The notes under the pieces are model-generated. The model was not told the origin of the DNA. It searched no databases and saw nothing but the letters and a program-made list of their open reading frames with translations. A stretch of 64,000 nt of DNA from JAFKKS01 sp050187875 (GTDB taxonomy: Bacteria; Pseudomonadota; Alphaproteobacteria; Rhizobiales; Xanthobacteraceae): contig JBFWXB010000014.1 of NCBI GenBank assembly GCA_050187875.1, forward strand, positions 1 through 64,000, in the 5' to 3' direction. This document shows, piece by piece, positions 1 to 8,381 of this stretch. The stretch's first letter is position 1, and each line of letters starts with the position of its first letter. The translations under genes were made by a program, and so were the position numbers.

Positions 1-38
1 GGGGGGGCCGCCCCCTCCACCATGCTGCGCATGGTCCC

Positions 39-61
39 CCTCCCCCGTTTCACGGGGGAGG
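39..61 (-). terminator. GC-rich hairpin downstream of the EVE gene
   Basis: A perfect 10-bp inverted repeat (cctcccccgt / acgggggagg) with a 3-nt loop lies just past the stop of the leftward EVE-domain gene. There is no clear T-tract after it on the minus strand, so it may be a weak terminator or a fragment of the C/G-rich hairpins seen again near 49.07 kb and 54.33 kb. Confidence 0.35.
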
Positions 62-91
62 ATAAGGGCCGCGGAACTCCCGGGGTTGCAG

Positions 92-511
92 CTACTCCTT
101 CACGCCGCCCAGCTTGCAGATGTGCTTCCACTCCGCGGCGGTGACGGGCTGCACCGAGAGGCGCGAATATTTCACCAGCGCCATGTCGGCGAGCGCTTTG
201 TCCTTTTTGATGTCCGCGAGCGGGACCGGCTTCGGCACCGGCGCCACCGCCTTCACGTCGACGCAGACGAACACATGCGTCTTGTCGGTCGGATCGGGAT
301 AGGCCTCCTTGATCACCTCGACGATGCCGACGATCTCCTTGCCGACATTCGAGTGATAGAAGAAGGCGCGGTCGCCTTTCTTCATCGCCTTGAGGTTCTG
401 GCGCGCCGTGTGGTTGCGAACGCCCGTCCACGGCTCGCCCTTGGCGCCGCGCGACACCTGATCGTCCCAGGAGAACGAATCCGGTTCGCTCTTCACCAGC
501 CAGTAGGCCAT
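92..511 (-). CDS. EVE domain-containing protein
   Basis: 139 residues, the usual length for stand-alone EVE (PUA-like) proteins. The start is placed at the ATG opening with MAYWLVKSEPDSFSWDD, the characteristic EVE N-terminus; the frame runs five codons further upstream but homologues begin here. EVE domains are thought to read modified bases in RNA or DNA; the ligand of this one is unknown. It is the last gene of a leftward group tsaD-gpsA-EVE, 11 nt after the gpsA stop, so it is probably cotranscribed. The family call is firm; the ligand is not inferable. Confidence 0.9.
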   Translation of the reverse strand: MAYWLVKSEPDSFSWDDQVSRGAKGEPWTGVRNHTARQNLKAMKKGDRAFFYHSNVGKEIVGIVEVIKEAYPDPTDKTHVFVCVDVKAVAPVPKPVPLADIKKDKALADMALVKYSRLSVQPVTAAEWKHICKLGGVKE

Positions 512-522
512 ATCCGTCTCCC

Positions 523-1497
523 TCACCCTTCAGCCTTCAGCGGCCGCGTCAGCAAAGCCGCGATCGCCGCGTCGACGCTCAGGCGCCGATCGAGCACGGC
601 GTCGACCGCTTTCGCAATCGGCATCTCGACGCCTTTCGCCTCCGCCATCTGCACCAGCACGGACGCGGTGAACGCGCCTTCCGCCAGCTTGTCGGGCGGC
701 GCGTGGCCTTCGCCCAGCGCCACACCATAAGCGAAATTGCGGGACTGCGCGCTCGTGCAGCTCAGCACCACATCACCAAGGCACGACAATCCCATCAGCG
801 TCTCCGGGCGGACGCCGTAGGCTTGCGCGAAGCGCGAGAGCTCGGCGAAGCCGCGCGTGGTGAGCGCCGCGACCGCGCTCGCGCCGAGCTTCTTGCCGCT
901 GGCGATGCCGGCGGCGATGGCGAGCACGTTCTTCGCCGCGCCGCCGATCTCGACGCCGCGCACGTCGCTCGTGTGATAGAGGCGCAGCGTCGGCGAGCCG
1001 AGCGCAGCGGCGAGCGCGGCCGCTAGTCCCTCGTCCATTGCCGCCAGCGTCACGGCGGTCGGCAGGCCGCGCGCGACGTCGGCCGCGAAGCTCGGGCCGG
1101 AGAGGATCGCCGCGCGCGCCTGCGGCAACGCCGCCGCGACGATCTCGGTCATGAAGCGGCGTGTTGCGCGGTCGATACCCTTGGCGCAGGCGACGACCGG
1201 CGTGCCGTCACGGATGACCGACGCGAAGCTTTTGGCGACGCTATCGAGTTCCTGCGCCGGGAGCGCGAGAAGGATCGCCTCCGCCTGCGTGACATCGTCG
1301 CGCGCTGAGGTGACGGCGATCGCCGCTTCAAGCCGCACGCCGGGAAGCCGCGCGCTCTCGCGGGTTTGCGCAATGCGCGTTGCGGTGTCCGCGTCGCGCG
1401 CCCAAAGCATCACATCGCGGCCGGCGCGCCGCGCGGCGTTGGCAAGCGCAACGCCCCAGGCGCCGGCGCCGAGAACCGCGATGCGCTGGAAATCCAT
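523..1497 (-). CDS. gpsA: Glycerol-3-phosphate dehydrogenase [NAD(P)+]
   Basis: 324 residues. It reduces dihydroxyacetone phosphate to sn-glycerol-3-phosphate, the backbone precursor for phospholipids, in the cytoplasm. The N-terminus MDFQRIAVLGAGAWG contains the Rossmann motif GAGAWG (residues 10-15), and the GGAAKN segment carries the expected catalytic Lys189. The open frame extends 45 codons upstream into tsaD, but the ATG immediately before the Rossmann fold is the sensible start. It starts 2 nt after the tsaD stop, so translation is likely coupled. Length and motifs fit GpsA throughout and nothing is missing. Confidence 0.96.
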   Translation of the reverse strand: MDFQRIAVLGAGAWGVALANAARRAGRDVMLWARDADTATRIAQTRESARLPGVRLEAAIAVTSARDDVTQAEAILLALPAQELDSVAKSFASVIRDGTPVVACAKGIDRATRRFMTEIVAAALPQARAAILSGPSFAADVARGLPTAVTLAAMDEGLAAALAAALGSPTLRLYHTSDVRGVEIGGAAKNVLAIAAGIASGKKLGASAVAALTTRGFAELSRFAQAYGVRPETLMGLSCLGDVVLSCTSAQSRNFAYGVALGEGHAPPDKLAEGAFTASVLVQMAEAKGVEMPIAKAVDAVLDRRLSVDAAIAALLTRPLKAEG

Positions 1498-1499
1498 GC

Positions 1500-2549
1500 T
1501 CACGCCGGGACGGCGCTGGACAGGTCTTCGAGCGGCCAGCGGGCGCGCGGCGCCGTCTCCAGCGTGTCGGAATAGCCGCGCGCGAGACGCTCGACGCCCG
1601 CCCAGGCGATGATCGCGCCATTGTCGGTGCAAAGCTCGATCGGCGGCGCGATGAGGGAAGCGCCGACGCTGTGCGCGATCTCGTCGAGCGCGAAGCGGAT
1701 GGCGCGGTTCGAGGCGACGCCGCCGGCGGCGACGAGCGCCGTCGGCCGTCCGTATTTCTCGCAGAACAGCCGCAGGCCCGCGTCGACGCGGTCGGTGACG
1801 ATCTCGACCACCGCGCGCTGGAACGAGGCGCAGAGATCGGCGACGTCGAGCTCGGAGAGCGGCGCGATCTTCTCGGCCTCGATGCGCAGCGCCGTCTTGA
1901 GCCCCGACAGCGAGAAGTTCGGGTCGGCGCGCCCGAACATCGGCCGCGGCAGGTTGAAGCGCGTGGGATTGCCGCGGATCGCTTGTGCCTCGACCTGCGG
2001 GCCGCCGGGATAGGGCAGGCCGAGGAGCTTCGCGGTCTTGTCGTAGGCTTCGCCGATGGCGTCGTCGAGGGTCGTGCCGAGGCGCACATAGTGGCCGACG
2101 TCGAGCACGGCGACGATCTGCGTGTGGCCGCCCGAGGCAAGGAACAGGCAGTAGGGAAACGAAACGCGATCGGTCAGGCGCGGGGTCAGCGCATGCGCCT
2201 CGAGATGATTGACCGCGATCAGCGGCTTCTCGCTGACCAGCGCCAGCGCTTTCGCGGTCGTGAGCCCGACGATGACGCCGCCGATCAGCCCGGGGCCGGC
2301 GGCGGCGGCGATGCCGTCGAGATCGGCAAAGGCGACCTCCGCGTCGAGCATCGCCTTGGCGATGACGTGGTCGAGCATCTCGACATGCGCGCGCGCGGCG
2401 ATTTCGGGGACGACGCCGCCATAGGGCGCGTGCACCTCGGTCTGCGAGAGCACGACATTGGAATAGATGAGGCCCTGGCCTTGCCGGTCGCGCCGCACCA
2501 CCGCCGCTGCGGTCTCATCGCATGTCGTCTCGATGCCGAGAACCAGCAT
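1500..2549 (-). CDS. tsaD: tRNA N6-adenosine threonylcarbamoyltransferase TsaD
   Basis: 349 residues, Kae1/Qri7/TsaD family. It transfers threonylcarbamoyl from TC-AMP to A37 of ANN-decoding tRNAs, acting with TsaB/TsaE. The start MLVLGIETTCDETA is the canonical N-terminus of the ASKHA fold. The metal-binding HxxxH is present as NHLEAH (His115, His119). The frame continues 36 codons upstream without family similarity, so ATG at 2549 is used. It heads the leftward tsaD-gpsA-EVE group and is divergent from hemD, with about 140 bp for both promoters. Confidence 0.96.
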   Translation of the reverse strand: MLVLGIETTCDETAAAVVRRDRQGQGLIYSNVVLSQTEVHAPYGGVVPEIAARAHVEMLDHVIAKAMLDAEVAFADLDGIAAAAGPGLIGGVIVGLTTAKALALVSEKPLIAVNHLEAHALTPRLTDRVSFPYCLFLASGGHTQIVAVLDVGHYVRLGTTLDDAIGEAYDKTAKLLGLPYPGGPQVEAQAIRGNPTRFNLPRPMFGRADPNFSLSGLKTALRIEAEKIAPLSELDVADLCASFQRAVVEIVTDRVDAGLRLFCEKYGRPTALVAAGGVASNRAIRFALDEIAHSVGASLIAPPIELCTDNGAIIAWAGVERLARGYSDTLETAPRARWPLEDLSSAVPA

Positions 2550-2689
2550 GATCCCGTCGCCTCGTCGCGGATGGGTCGCTTTCGCGCGGCGCGCCGCGTC
2601 CTTATGATCCGCGCACCTCTCCCCCGACGCGTACCATTGCGGGGTCGCAGGGCGCAATGCTTGCGTCCCGCCGCCGTTTCGGAGCGATC

Positions 2690-3397
2690 ATGCGCCTTCT
2701 CGTCACCCGTCCGCAGCCCGATGCCGAACGCACGGCCGCCGTGCTGCACGGGCGGGGTCATGAGGTTGCCCTCGCGCCGCTTCTCGCCTTTGCTGCAACG
2801 GCGGCCGCGCTTCCGCGCGGGCCTTGGGCGGGCGTCCTTCTCACCAGTCTCAATGCCGTGCGCGCCATTCACGACGATCCGGCCGCCGCTCCGTTGCGGT
2901 CGCTGCCGGTGCTGACGGTCGGCGACCGCACGGCGGAGGCGGCGCGGGCGGCCGGATTTGCCGACGTGCAGTCGGCCTCAGGCGATGCGCGCGACCTCGT
3001 GCGACTGGCGGCCCGGCGTTTTATGGGCGGGCGGCTTCTCTACCTTTGCGGCGAGCACCGTGCGGCGGATCTCGCGGCGGCCCTGGCCGACGCCGGCATC
3101 GTGGTCGCGACGGTCGCGGTCTATCGGATGAATGCGGCCGAGCGTTTTCCGCCGGCCGTCGCCGAATCACTTGCGGGCCGCCGGATCGACGGCGTGCTGC
3201 ATTACTCGCGCCGGACCGCCGAGGCCTATCTCGCCTGTGCGCAGGCTGGCGGTATTCTCGCGCCCGCGCTCGCCCCCATTCATTATGCCTTGTCCGCGGC
3301 TGTCGCCGCGCCCTTGCGGGCTGCGGGTGCGGCCCATGTGAGCGTCGCGGCGACGCCTGACGAAGCGGCATTGCTGCGCGCGCTCGAAGGGAGGTGA
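2690..3397 (+). CDS. hemD: Uroporphyrinogen-III synthase
   Basis: 235 residues. HemD closes and inverts hydroxymethylbilane to uroporphyrinogen III in tetrapyrrole synthesis. The N-terminus MRLLVTRPQPDAERTA and the later GVLHYSRRTAEAY and AALRRAL-type C-terminus fit this divergent family. A GGAG sits 5 nt before the chosen ATG. It leads the rightward hemD-mitofilin-hemY group. In many related genomes hemC lies directly upstream; here the 140-bp gap to tsaD has no room for it. Sequence conservation is low in HemD generally, so context supports the call as much as motifs do. Confidence 0.88.
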   Translation: MRLLVTRPQPDAERTAAVLHGRGHEVALAPLLAFAATAAALPRGPWAGVLLTSLNAVRAIHDDPAAAPLRSLPVLTVGDRTAEAARAAGFADVQSASGDARDLVRLAARRFMGGRLLYLCGEHRAADLAAALADAGIVVATVAVYRMNAAERFPPAVAESLAGRRIDGVLHYSRRTAEAYLACAQAGGILAPALAPIHYALSAAVAAPLRAAGAAHVSVAATPDEAALLRALEGR

Positions 3398-3558
3398 CGG
3401 CGAGGTTGCCGCCATGCCCGCGCCGCAGTATGCCGGGCACGATGAGGCTCGGCGCGACGGATTTGTAGGAAAATGCGACAAAGAGCCGAAAGGCTGAGCT
3501 TGCGCCGTCCTACGTTCGGCGGAGCCCTCGGCGCGTGGGCCGGTGGTAGGGAGGGCGG

Positions 3559-5004
3559 ATGAGCGACGGCGATCGCAATCCAGCGGAATCGCCCGCAGCG
3601 GCCGATCCCGCGCGTCGGCGCCCCGTCCCGCCGACCCTCGACCTCAAGGCGACCGAAATCGCGTCCGAGCCCACCGCGGATTCGTCACCCTCGCCAGCGG
3701 GCACGGGGGGCGAAGCCGACGCCGCGGTAGCCGGCTTGCGGCCGGCGTCCGACCGCACGCCTTCGCCGGAAGAGATTTCCGCGGCGATCGAGGAATGGAT
3801 CCGGCCCGACGAGCCTTTGCGCGTGCGCATCGAAAGCGGCGACGGCGACCCGCCGCCGCCCCCGCCGCCCGACCCTCCACCATCGGTTTCGGCGGCGGCG
3901 TCCACACCGCCGCCGTCGTATCTCGGCCGCGGCATCGCGCTCGGCCTCGGCGCAGCGCTGATCGGCGCCGCGGCGGCGCTCGCTGCATTGTGGGCGCTGG
4001 GGCAATGGTCGCCGTTCGACGACAAGACCGCGGCTCTGGCCGCGCGGATGGAGACGCTCGAAGCTGCGGTGACGCGCCTCGCCGATCGTCCGGTCGCCGC
4101 CGCCGTCAGTGACCAGCACATCGCCGCGATCGCCGCAAAGGCCACGCCCGCCGGACCCTCGGCGGCGCAACTCAAAGACATCGAGACGCGGCTCGCCAAG
4201 GTGGAGGCGGCGCTCGCGTCTCCCGCCCCGGCGGCCGACAGCGGGCTCGGCGAGCGCCTGAGCGCGCTCGATGCCAACACGAAATCGTTGACCGGCGAGA
4301 TCGAGGCGCTGCACAAGCGGCTCGACGAGGTCGCCACCTCGACCCAGGCGGCGCGCGACGCCGCCATGCGCTCCTCTGGTGCGGCGACGAATGCGGCATC
4401 GGAAATGTCATCCGATCTCGATACCCTCAAGCAGCGTATGGCAGCGCTCGAAAGCAAAGCCGCGCAGCCGCAGCCGTCGGATGTCGATCGCGCCGCGCGC
4501 ACGGCGTCCGCGGCGAATGCGCTGCGCGACGCGGTCGAGCGCGGCGTGCCCTATGCGAGCGAGCTTGCCGCGGCGAAGGCGCTAGCGGCAGCGCCTGCGG
4601 TGTTCGCGCCGCTCGACGCCTTTGCGACAACAGGACTGCCATCGGCGGCGGCGCTGGCGGAAGAGCTTCGCACGATCGCGACCAATGCGCGCGGCGCGTC
4701 CGCGCGGCGCGACGAGACTGTGGGGCTTTTCGATCGTCTGCAGGCGCATGCGGCGAAGCTCATCCGCATCCGGCCGGCGGATGCTCCCGCGCAGCCTGCG
4801 CCGGGCGACTTCGCGGCCGCCGAGCAGGCGGCGGCGCGCGGCGATCTTGCCGCCGCGGTTGCGGCCTTGCGCGCCATGCCGGAGACGGCGCGGGCGCCGG
4901 CGGACGCTTGGATCAAGCGCGTCGAGGCGCGGCAGGCGGCGCTCGACTTTGCGCGCAAGCAATCGCGCGACGCCGTCGCCGCGCTCGCGCAGCAACCGAA
5001 ATAG
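3559..5004 (+). CDS. Mitofilin (Mic60-like) family membrane protein
   Basis: 481 residues. The layout is an acidic, Pro/Ser-rich cytoplasmic N-terminus with a proline run around residues 94-103, one transmembrane helix at about residues 117-144, a long alanine-rich coiled-coil region, and a helical C-terminal part. This is the architecture of alphaproteobacterial mitofilin-like proteins encoded between hemD and hemY, proposed as relatives of mitochondrial Mic60 that shape intracytoplasmic or inner membranes. It starts about 160 nt after hemD and ends 10 nt before hemY. Assignment rests on topology, composition and synteny; no catalytic motif is expected. Confidence 0.85.
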   Translation: MSDGDRNPAESPAAADPARRRPVPPTLDLKATEIASEPTADSSPSPAGTGGEADAAVAGLRPASDRTPSPEEISAAIEEWIRPDEPLRVRIESGDGDPPPPPPPDPPPSVSAAASTPPPSYLGRGIALGLGAALIGAAAALAALWALGQWSPFDDKTAALAARMETLEAAVTRLADRPVAAAVSDQHIAAIAAKATPAGPSAAQLKDIETRLAKVEAALASPAPAADSGLGERLSALDANTKSLTGEIEALHKRLDEVATSTQAARDAAMRSSGAATNAASEMSSDLDTLKQRMAALESKAAQPQPSDVDRAARTASAANALRDAVERGVPYASELAAAKALAAAPAVFAPLDAFATTGLPSAAALAEELRTIATNARGASARRDETVGLFDRLQAHAAKLIRIRPADAPAQPAPGDFAAAEQAAARGDLAAAVAALRAMPETARAPADAWIKRVEARQAALDFARKQSRDAVAALAQQPK

Positions 5005-5014
5005 GCGCGCATCG

Positions 5015-6658
5015 ATGTTCCGCGTCATCGTCTTCTTCGTCTTTGTCGCGCTGGCGGCGCTTGCGGGCGCGTGGGTCGCGGAACGTCCCGGCGACGTGGC
5101 GATCACCTGGCTCGGCTATCACATCGAGACCTCGGTGATGGTCGCGGTCGCTGCCGTCGCGGTACTGCTCGTTCTGCTGATGTCGCTCTGGGCGGCGCTG
5201 CGCGTCATCTGGCGCACGCCGCGCGCGGCGCGCCGCGCCATGGCGGACCGGCGCTATCGCCGCGGCCGTCGCGCAGTCTCGCATGGGCTGATCGCGGTCG
5301 CGTCAGGCGACATGCGGGCGGCGCATCGCCATGCGGGCGACGCGGAGCGCTTTGCGCGCGACGAGCCGTTGGTGCTGCTCCTGCAGGCGCAGGCGGCGCA
5401 GCTCGCCGGCGACCGCGCGCGCGCCGAGCAGGCGTTCCGCGCCATGGCGGAACGCGACGACACGCGGCTTCTCGGCTTGCGCGGCCTCTATGTGGAGGCG
5501 CAGCGCCGCGACGACATGGCGGCGGCGCGCGGCTTCGCGGAGGAGGCGGCGCGCGAGGCGCCGTCGCTGCCGTGGGCCGGGCAGGCGGCGTTCGATTTCC
5601 GCTGCGCGGCGAGCGACTGGGACGGCGCCCTCGCCGTGCTCGAAGCCAATCTGCGGGGCAAGCTGATCGAGCGCGACACCTATCGCCGCCATCGCGCCGT
5701 GCTGCTCACCGCGCGCGCCACGGAGCTCGAACATTCCGATCCGGCGCGTGCGAAAGCACTCGCCTTCGAGGCGGCGAAGCTTGCGCCGAACCTTGTTCCG
5801 GCGGCGGTCCTTGCCGGGCGGCTTGCGCTCGAAGGCGGTGAGCGGCGCCGCGCGGCGAAGGTTCTGGAAGCCGCCTGGCGCGAAAGCCCGCATCCCGAGA
5901 TCGCGGACACTTATGCCTATCTGCGCACCGGCGATTCGGTGCGTGATCGTCTGGCGCGGGTGCAGACGCTGGCAGCGCAGGCCAAGGGTCATCGCGAGGC
6001 GGGGCTTGCCGTCGCGCGCGCCGCGCTCGATGCACAAGAGTTCAAGACGGCGCGCGACGCGCTCAACGGCGGCCTGCTCGATCCGTTGACGCAGCGCGCC
6101 GCCATGCTGATGGCGGAACTCGAGGAGAAGGAGAACGGCGACATCGGCCGCGCGCGCGAATGGATGGCGCGGGCGATGCGCGCGGCGCGCGACCCGGCGT
6201 GGACGGCCGACGGCATCGTCTCGCAACGCTGGCTTCCCGTTTCGCCGGTCACCGGGCGGCTCGACGCCTTCGCCTGGCGTCCGCCGGTCTCGGAGCTCGT
6301 GCATGAAGGTGCGGTTGCCGAATCCGAACGGCCTGCGCCCATCGCGTTGCCCTCCCGCACCGAAACGGAGAGCGACGATCTTCCGGTCATGGCCGCGCCT
6401 CCAACGCCGGCGAGCAAAGCGCCGTCCACACAAACGATAGCCGACGTGGCGACGAAGCCCGCGGAACCGGCAATGGTCGAAGTCACGTCCGGCGTCTCCA
6501 CGCCGGCGCCGTCCGCAGGCCCGGAGACGGCACCACCGCCGGTCGCCGCGGTGCCTCCGTCCCGCCCGGCTTCCGCCCCGGCGGCACGGCCGGAGCCGAT
6601 CATTCCGCTGATGCACGCGCCGGACGATCCGGGCCCGGAGCCCGACCCACGCCATTAG
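5015..6658 (+). CDS. hemY: HemY-like TPR membrane protein
   Basis: 547 residues. The start MFRVIVFFVFVALAALAG is taken at the ATG 10 nt after the mitofilin stop; the longer open frame upstream overlaps that gene and is an artefact. Two N-terminal membrane helices (about residues 3-20 and 40-62) are followed by a TPR-rich region (about 85-420) with typical segments such as HAGDAERFARDEPLVLLLQA, then a Pro/Ala-rich disordered tail. This matches the HemY_N-TPR family found in hem operons. It is not protoporphyrinogen oxidase despite the shared name. A role in haem metabolism or coproporphyrinogen handling is inferred from synteny. Confidence 0.9.
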   Translation: MFRVIVFFVFVALAALAGAWVAERPGDVAITWLGYHIETSVMVAVAAVAVLLVLLMSLWAALRVIWRTPRAARRAMADRRYRRGRRAVSHGLIAVASGDMRAAHRHAGDAERFARDEPLVLLLQAQAAQLAGDRARAEQAFRAMAERDDTRLLGLRGLYVEAQRRDDMAAARGFAEEAAREAPSLPWAGQAAFDFRCAASDWDGALAVLEANLRGKLIERDTYRRHRAVLLTARATELEHSDPARAKALAFEAAKLAPNLVPAAVLAGRLALEGGERRRAAKVLEAAWRESPHPEIADTYAYLRTGDSVRDRLARVQTLAAQAKGHREAGLAVARAALDAQEFKTARDALNGGLLDPLTQRAAMLMAELEEKENGDIGRAREWMARAMRAARDPAWTADGIVSQRWLPVSPVTGRLDAFAWRPPVSELVHEGAVAESERPAPIALPSRTETESDDLPVMAAPPTPASKAPSTQTIADVATKPAEPAMVEVTSGVSTPAPSAGPETAPPPVAAVPPSRPASAPAARPEPIIPLMHAPDDPGPEPDPRH

Positions 6659-6794
6659 CGCTGACCGGCTCTAACCGCCTCTGCGCTATAGGTGTTTCGT
6701 CTGTCGCGCGTCCGGAGGGAAAACCGGTTCCCACTTTCGTGGACGCGCTCCGCGCTTGCGCGTCCGGCCGTCGACGGGTATTCCAACGCGCGGC

Positions 6795-6870
6795 GCCGCA
6801 ATAGCTCAGCTGGTAGAGCACGTCATTCGTAATGACGGGGTCGGGGGTTCGAATCCCTCTTGCGGCACCA
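6795..6870 (+). tRNA. tRNA-Thr(CGT)
   Basis: A 76-nt cloverleaf including an encoded CCA. The acceptor stem GCCGCAA pairs with TTGCGGC, the D-arm reads TAGCTCAGCTGGTAGAGCA, the anticodon stem CGTCA/TGACG encloses loop TTCGTAA with anticodon CGT, and the T-loop is GGTTCGAATCC. The AT-richer Fic gene begins 82 bp downstream, consistent with a tRNA 3' end used as an integration target, although no duplicated 3' end was found on the far side. Confidence 0.97.
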
Positions 6871-6952
6871 CTTTGATACCGCCTGACTTTTTGAATTTTC
6901 GAGGGGTTGACGGCCCGCACCTAAATCTGCAGGTACAGCCCGCAGGTACGGG

Positions 6953-8143
6953 TTAGAGGCTCGCAAACAGGTCAACGTATGAGGTATAGAAGAAAAGGCG
7001 ATTGCGGGCCTGTCCAGTAATCTCGTAGAGTATTTTGTTCTCGCACAACTTTTCTATTAAGTTGTTTGCATTGGGATAGCTAATGCCTAGCAAATCTTTA
7101 GCTTGATTCACTGTGATATTGGGCCGTTTGTAGAGGTGTTCAAGCAACCTGATGGCGTTCGCCGCTGACGTTCCAAGCCGATCCATGACAAGCGTTCGGT
7201 GCTCTTCTCTCAAGGCAACAATGTTTCGCGCGGTTTGAGTAGCTTGGGCGGCAACTGAACCAACTCCGCGAAGAAAGAACTTGAGCCAAGCCTCCCAATC
7301 ACCCTTGTCTCGAACGCGCTGCAGCAGCTCGTAGTATTCTGTTCGATTTTGCTTGAAATAATAGGACAAATACAGCACTGGTTTCGTCAAAATTCCCTGT
7401 TGGCAGAGGAAAAATGTAATCAGCAGTCTTCCAACCCGCCCATTACCGTCTAGGAACGGATGTATCGTTTCGAATTGTGCATGCGCGAGTCCTATCTTGA
7501 TCAGCGGCGGCAGGTGGTCATCACCGACATGAAGGAATTTTTCCAAGTCTCCCAGTGCCGCCTCGGCTTCCTGATAGGGAGGAGGGATGAAGATCGCGTT
7601 TAGCAGGGTGCTACCGGCCGGGCCGATCCAATTCTGACTTCGACGCAATTCTCCAGGTTGAAGAGAACGGCCCCGGACACCCTCCAGTAAGCGGCTATGT
7701 ATTTCTTTGATCAAACGGATAGACAGAGGAAGTTCATCCAATCTTCCCAGACCATAATTCATCGCTTTTACGTAGTTCAGCACCTCATCCACATCTTTAG
7801 GCGAGGAGGAGTCAAATACTTCCGCTTCGGCCTTCAGCAGATCGTTGATTGAAGCCTGGGTCCCTTCGATTTGACTAGAAAGAACTGCCTCTTTTCTCGC
7901 GTACATGAAAACGAATAGATCGGGATTCGGCAGGGTCTGTATCGATCCTTCCAAGCGCCCCAAGGCTCGGTCCGCTTCCGACAGCAGGTGCTGCATTTCG
8001 GAATCCATTTGGACCGCGGGGTCGGGCGGAAGCGTCGCAGGTATGAAGGCCCGGTAGCCGGTTGGCTGTCTGATGTAGCGACCGGCGCGTGTTGAGCGGT
8101 CGCTCAAGAGCAGCTTGTCAAGGAAATCAGCCATTTGCGCCAT
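6953..8143 (-). CDS. Fic family protein (class II, N-terminal inhibitory helix)
   Basis: 396 residues. The Fic core HPFLDGNGRVGR lies at residues 228-239 with catalytic His228, so AMP transfer from ATP to a protein is expected. An N-terminal inhibitory motif SSQIEG (residues 89-94, Glu93) marks it as class II, autoinhibited in cis. The N-terminal part carries the Fic_N segment, and the C-terminus (about 320-390) reads as a winged helix (NQAKDLLGISYPNANNLIEKL), suggesting DNA binding or autoregulation. The gene is visibly AT-richer with less biased codon use than its neighbours and sits beside tRNA-Thr, so horizontal acquisition is likely. M4 is an alternative start. Confidence 0.93.
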   Translation of the reverse strand: MAQMADFLDKLLLSDRSTRAGRYIRQPTGYRAFIPATLPPDPAVQMDSEMQHLLSEADRALGRLEGSIQTLPNPDLFVFMYARKEAVLSSQIEGTQASINDLLKAEAEVFDSSSPKDVDEVLNYVKAMNYGLGRLDELPLSIRLIKEIHSRLLEGVRGRSLQPGELRRSQNWIGPAGSTLLNAIFIPPPYQEAEAALGDLEKFLHVGDDHLPPLIKIGLAHAQFETIHPFLDGNGRVGRLLITFFLCQQGILTKPVLYLSYYFKQNRTEYYELLQRVRDKGDWEAWLKFFLRGVGSVAAQATQTARNIVALREEHRTLVMDRLGTSAANAIRLLEHLYKRPNITVNQAKDLLGISYPNANNLIEKLCENKILYEITGQARNRLFFYTSYVDLFASL

Positions 8144-8381
8144 ATGAACGCTGTGCGTTAACAGGAGCGTATACGTATGGTCTTGGTAACGTCAACCGTT
8201 AATATGCAGGGGGAAAATCATCGAAGTATCGCCTGCCGTACGTATGCGGAGATCTTCGCTTCTTATGTACGGAAGACCGCTATAAGAGAAGTTGCACAGA
8301 TTTCGGCATCAACCAATGGAAGGCCGCAATCATGTCCTCTGCTCTCAGGCCGCATGTGGCGGCGCCGAACGTGAGCGAGCA

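Noticed and set aside
4622..5014. Longer N-terminus for hemY
   Set aside because: The upstream frame overlaps the mitofilin gene and encodes Arg-rich shadow; the ATG at 5015 gives the normal N-terminal membrane helix.
5015..6658. HemY as protoporphyrinogen oxidase
   Set aside because: The protein has two membrane helices and TPRs, no FAD-binding motif; it is the TPR-type HemY.
8177..8374. 65-codon frame between Fic and the MFS gene
   Set aside because: No ribosome-binding site, no recognisable domain, and composition changes partway; probably non-coding junction sequence of the accessory segment.
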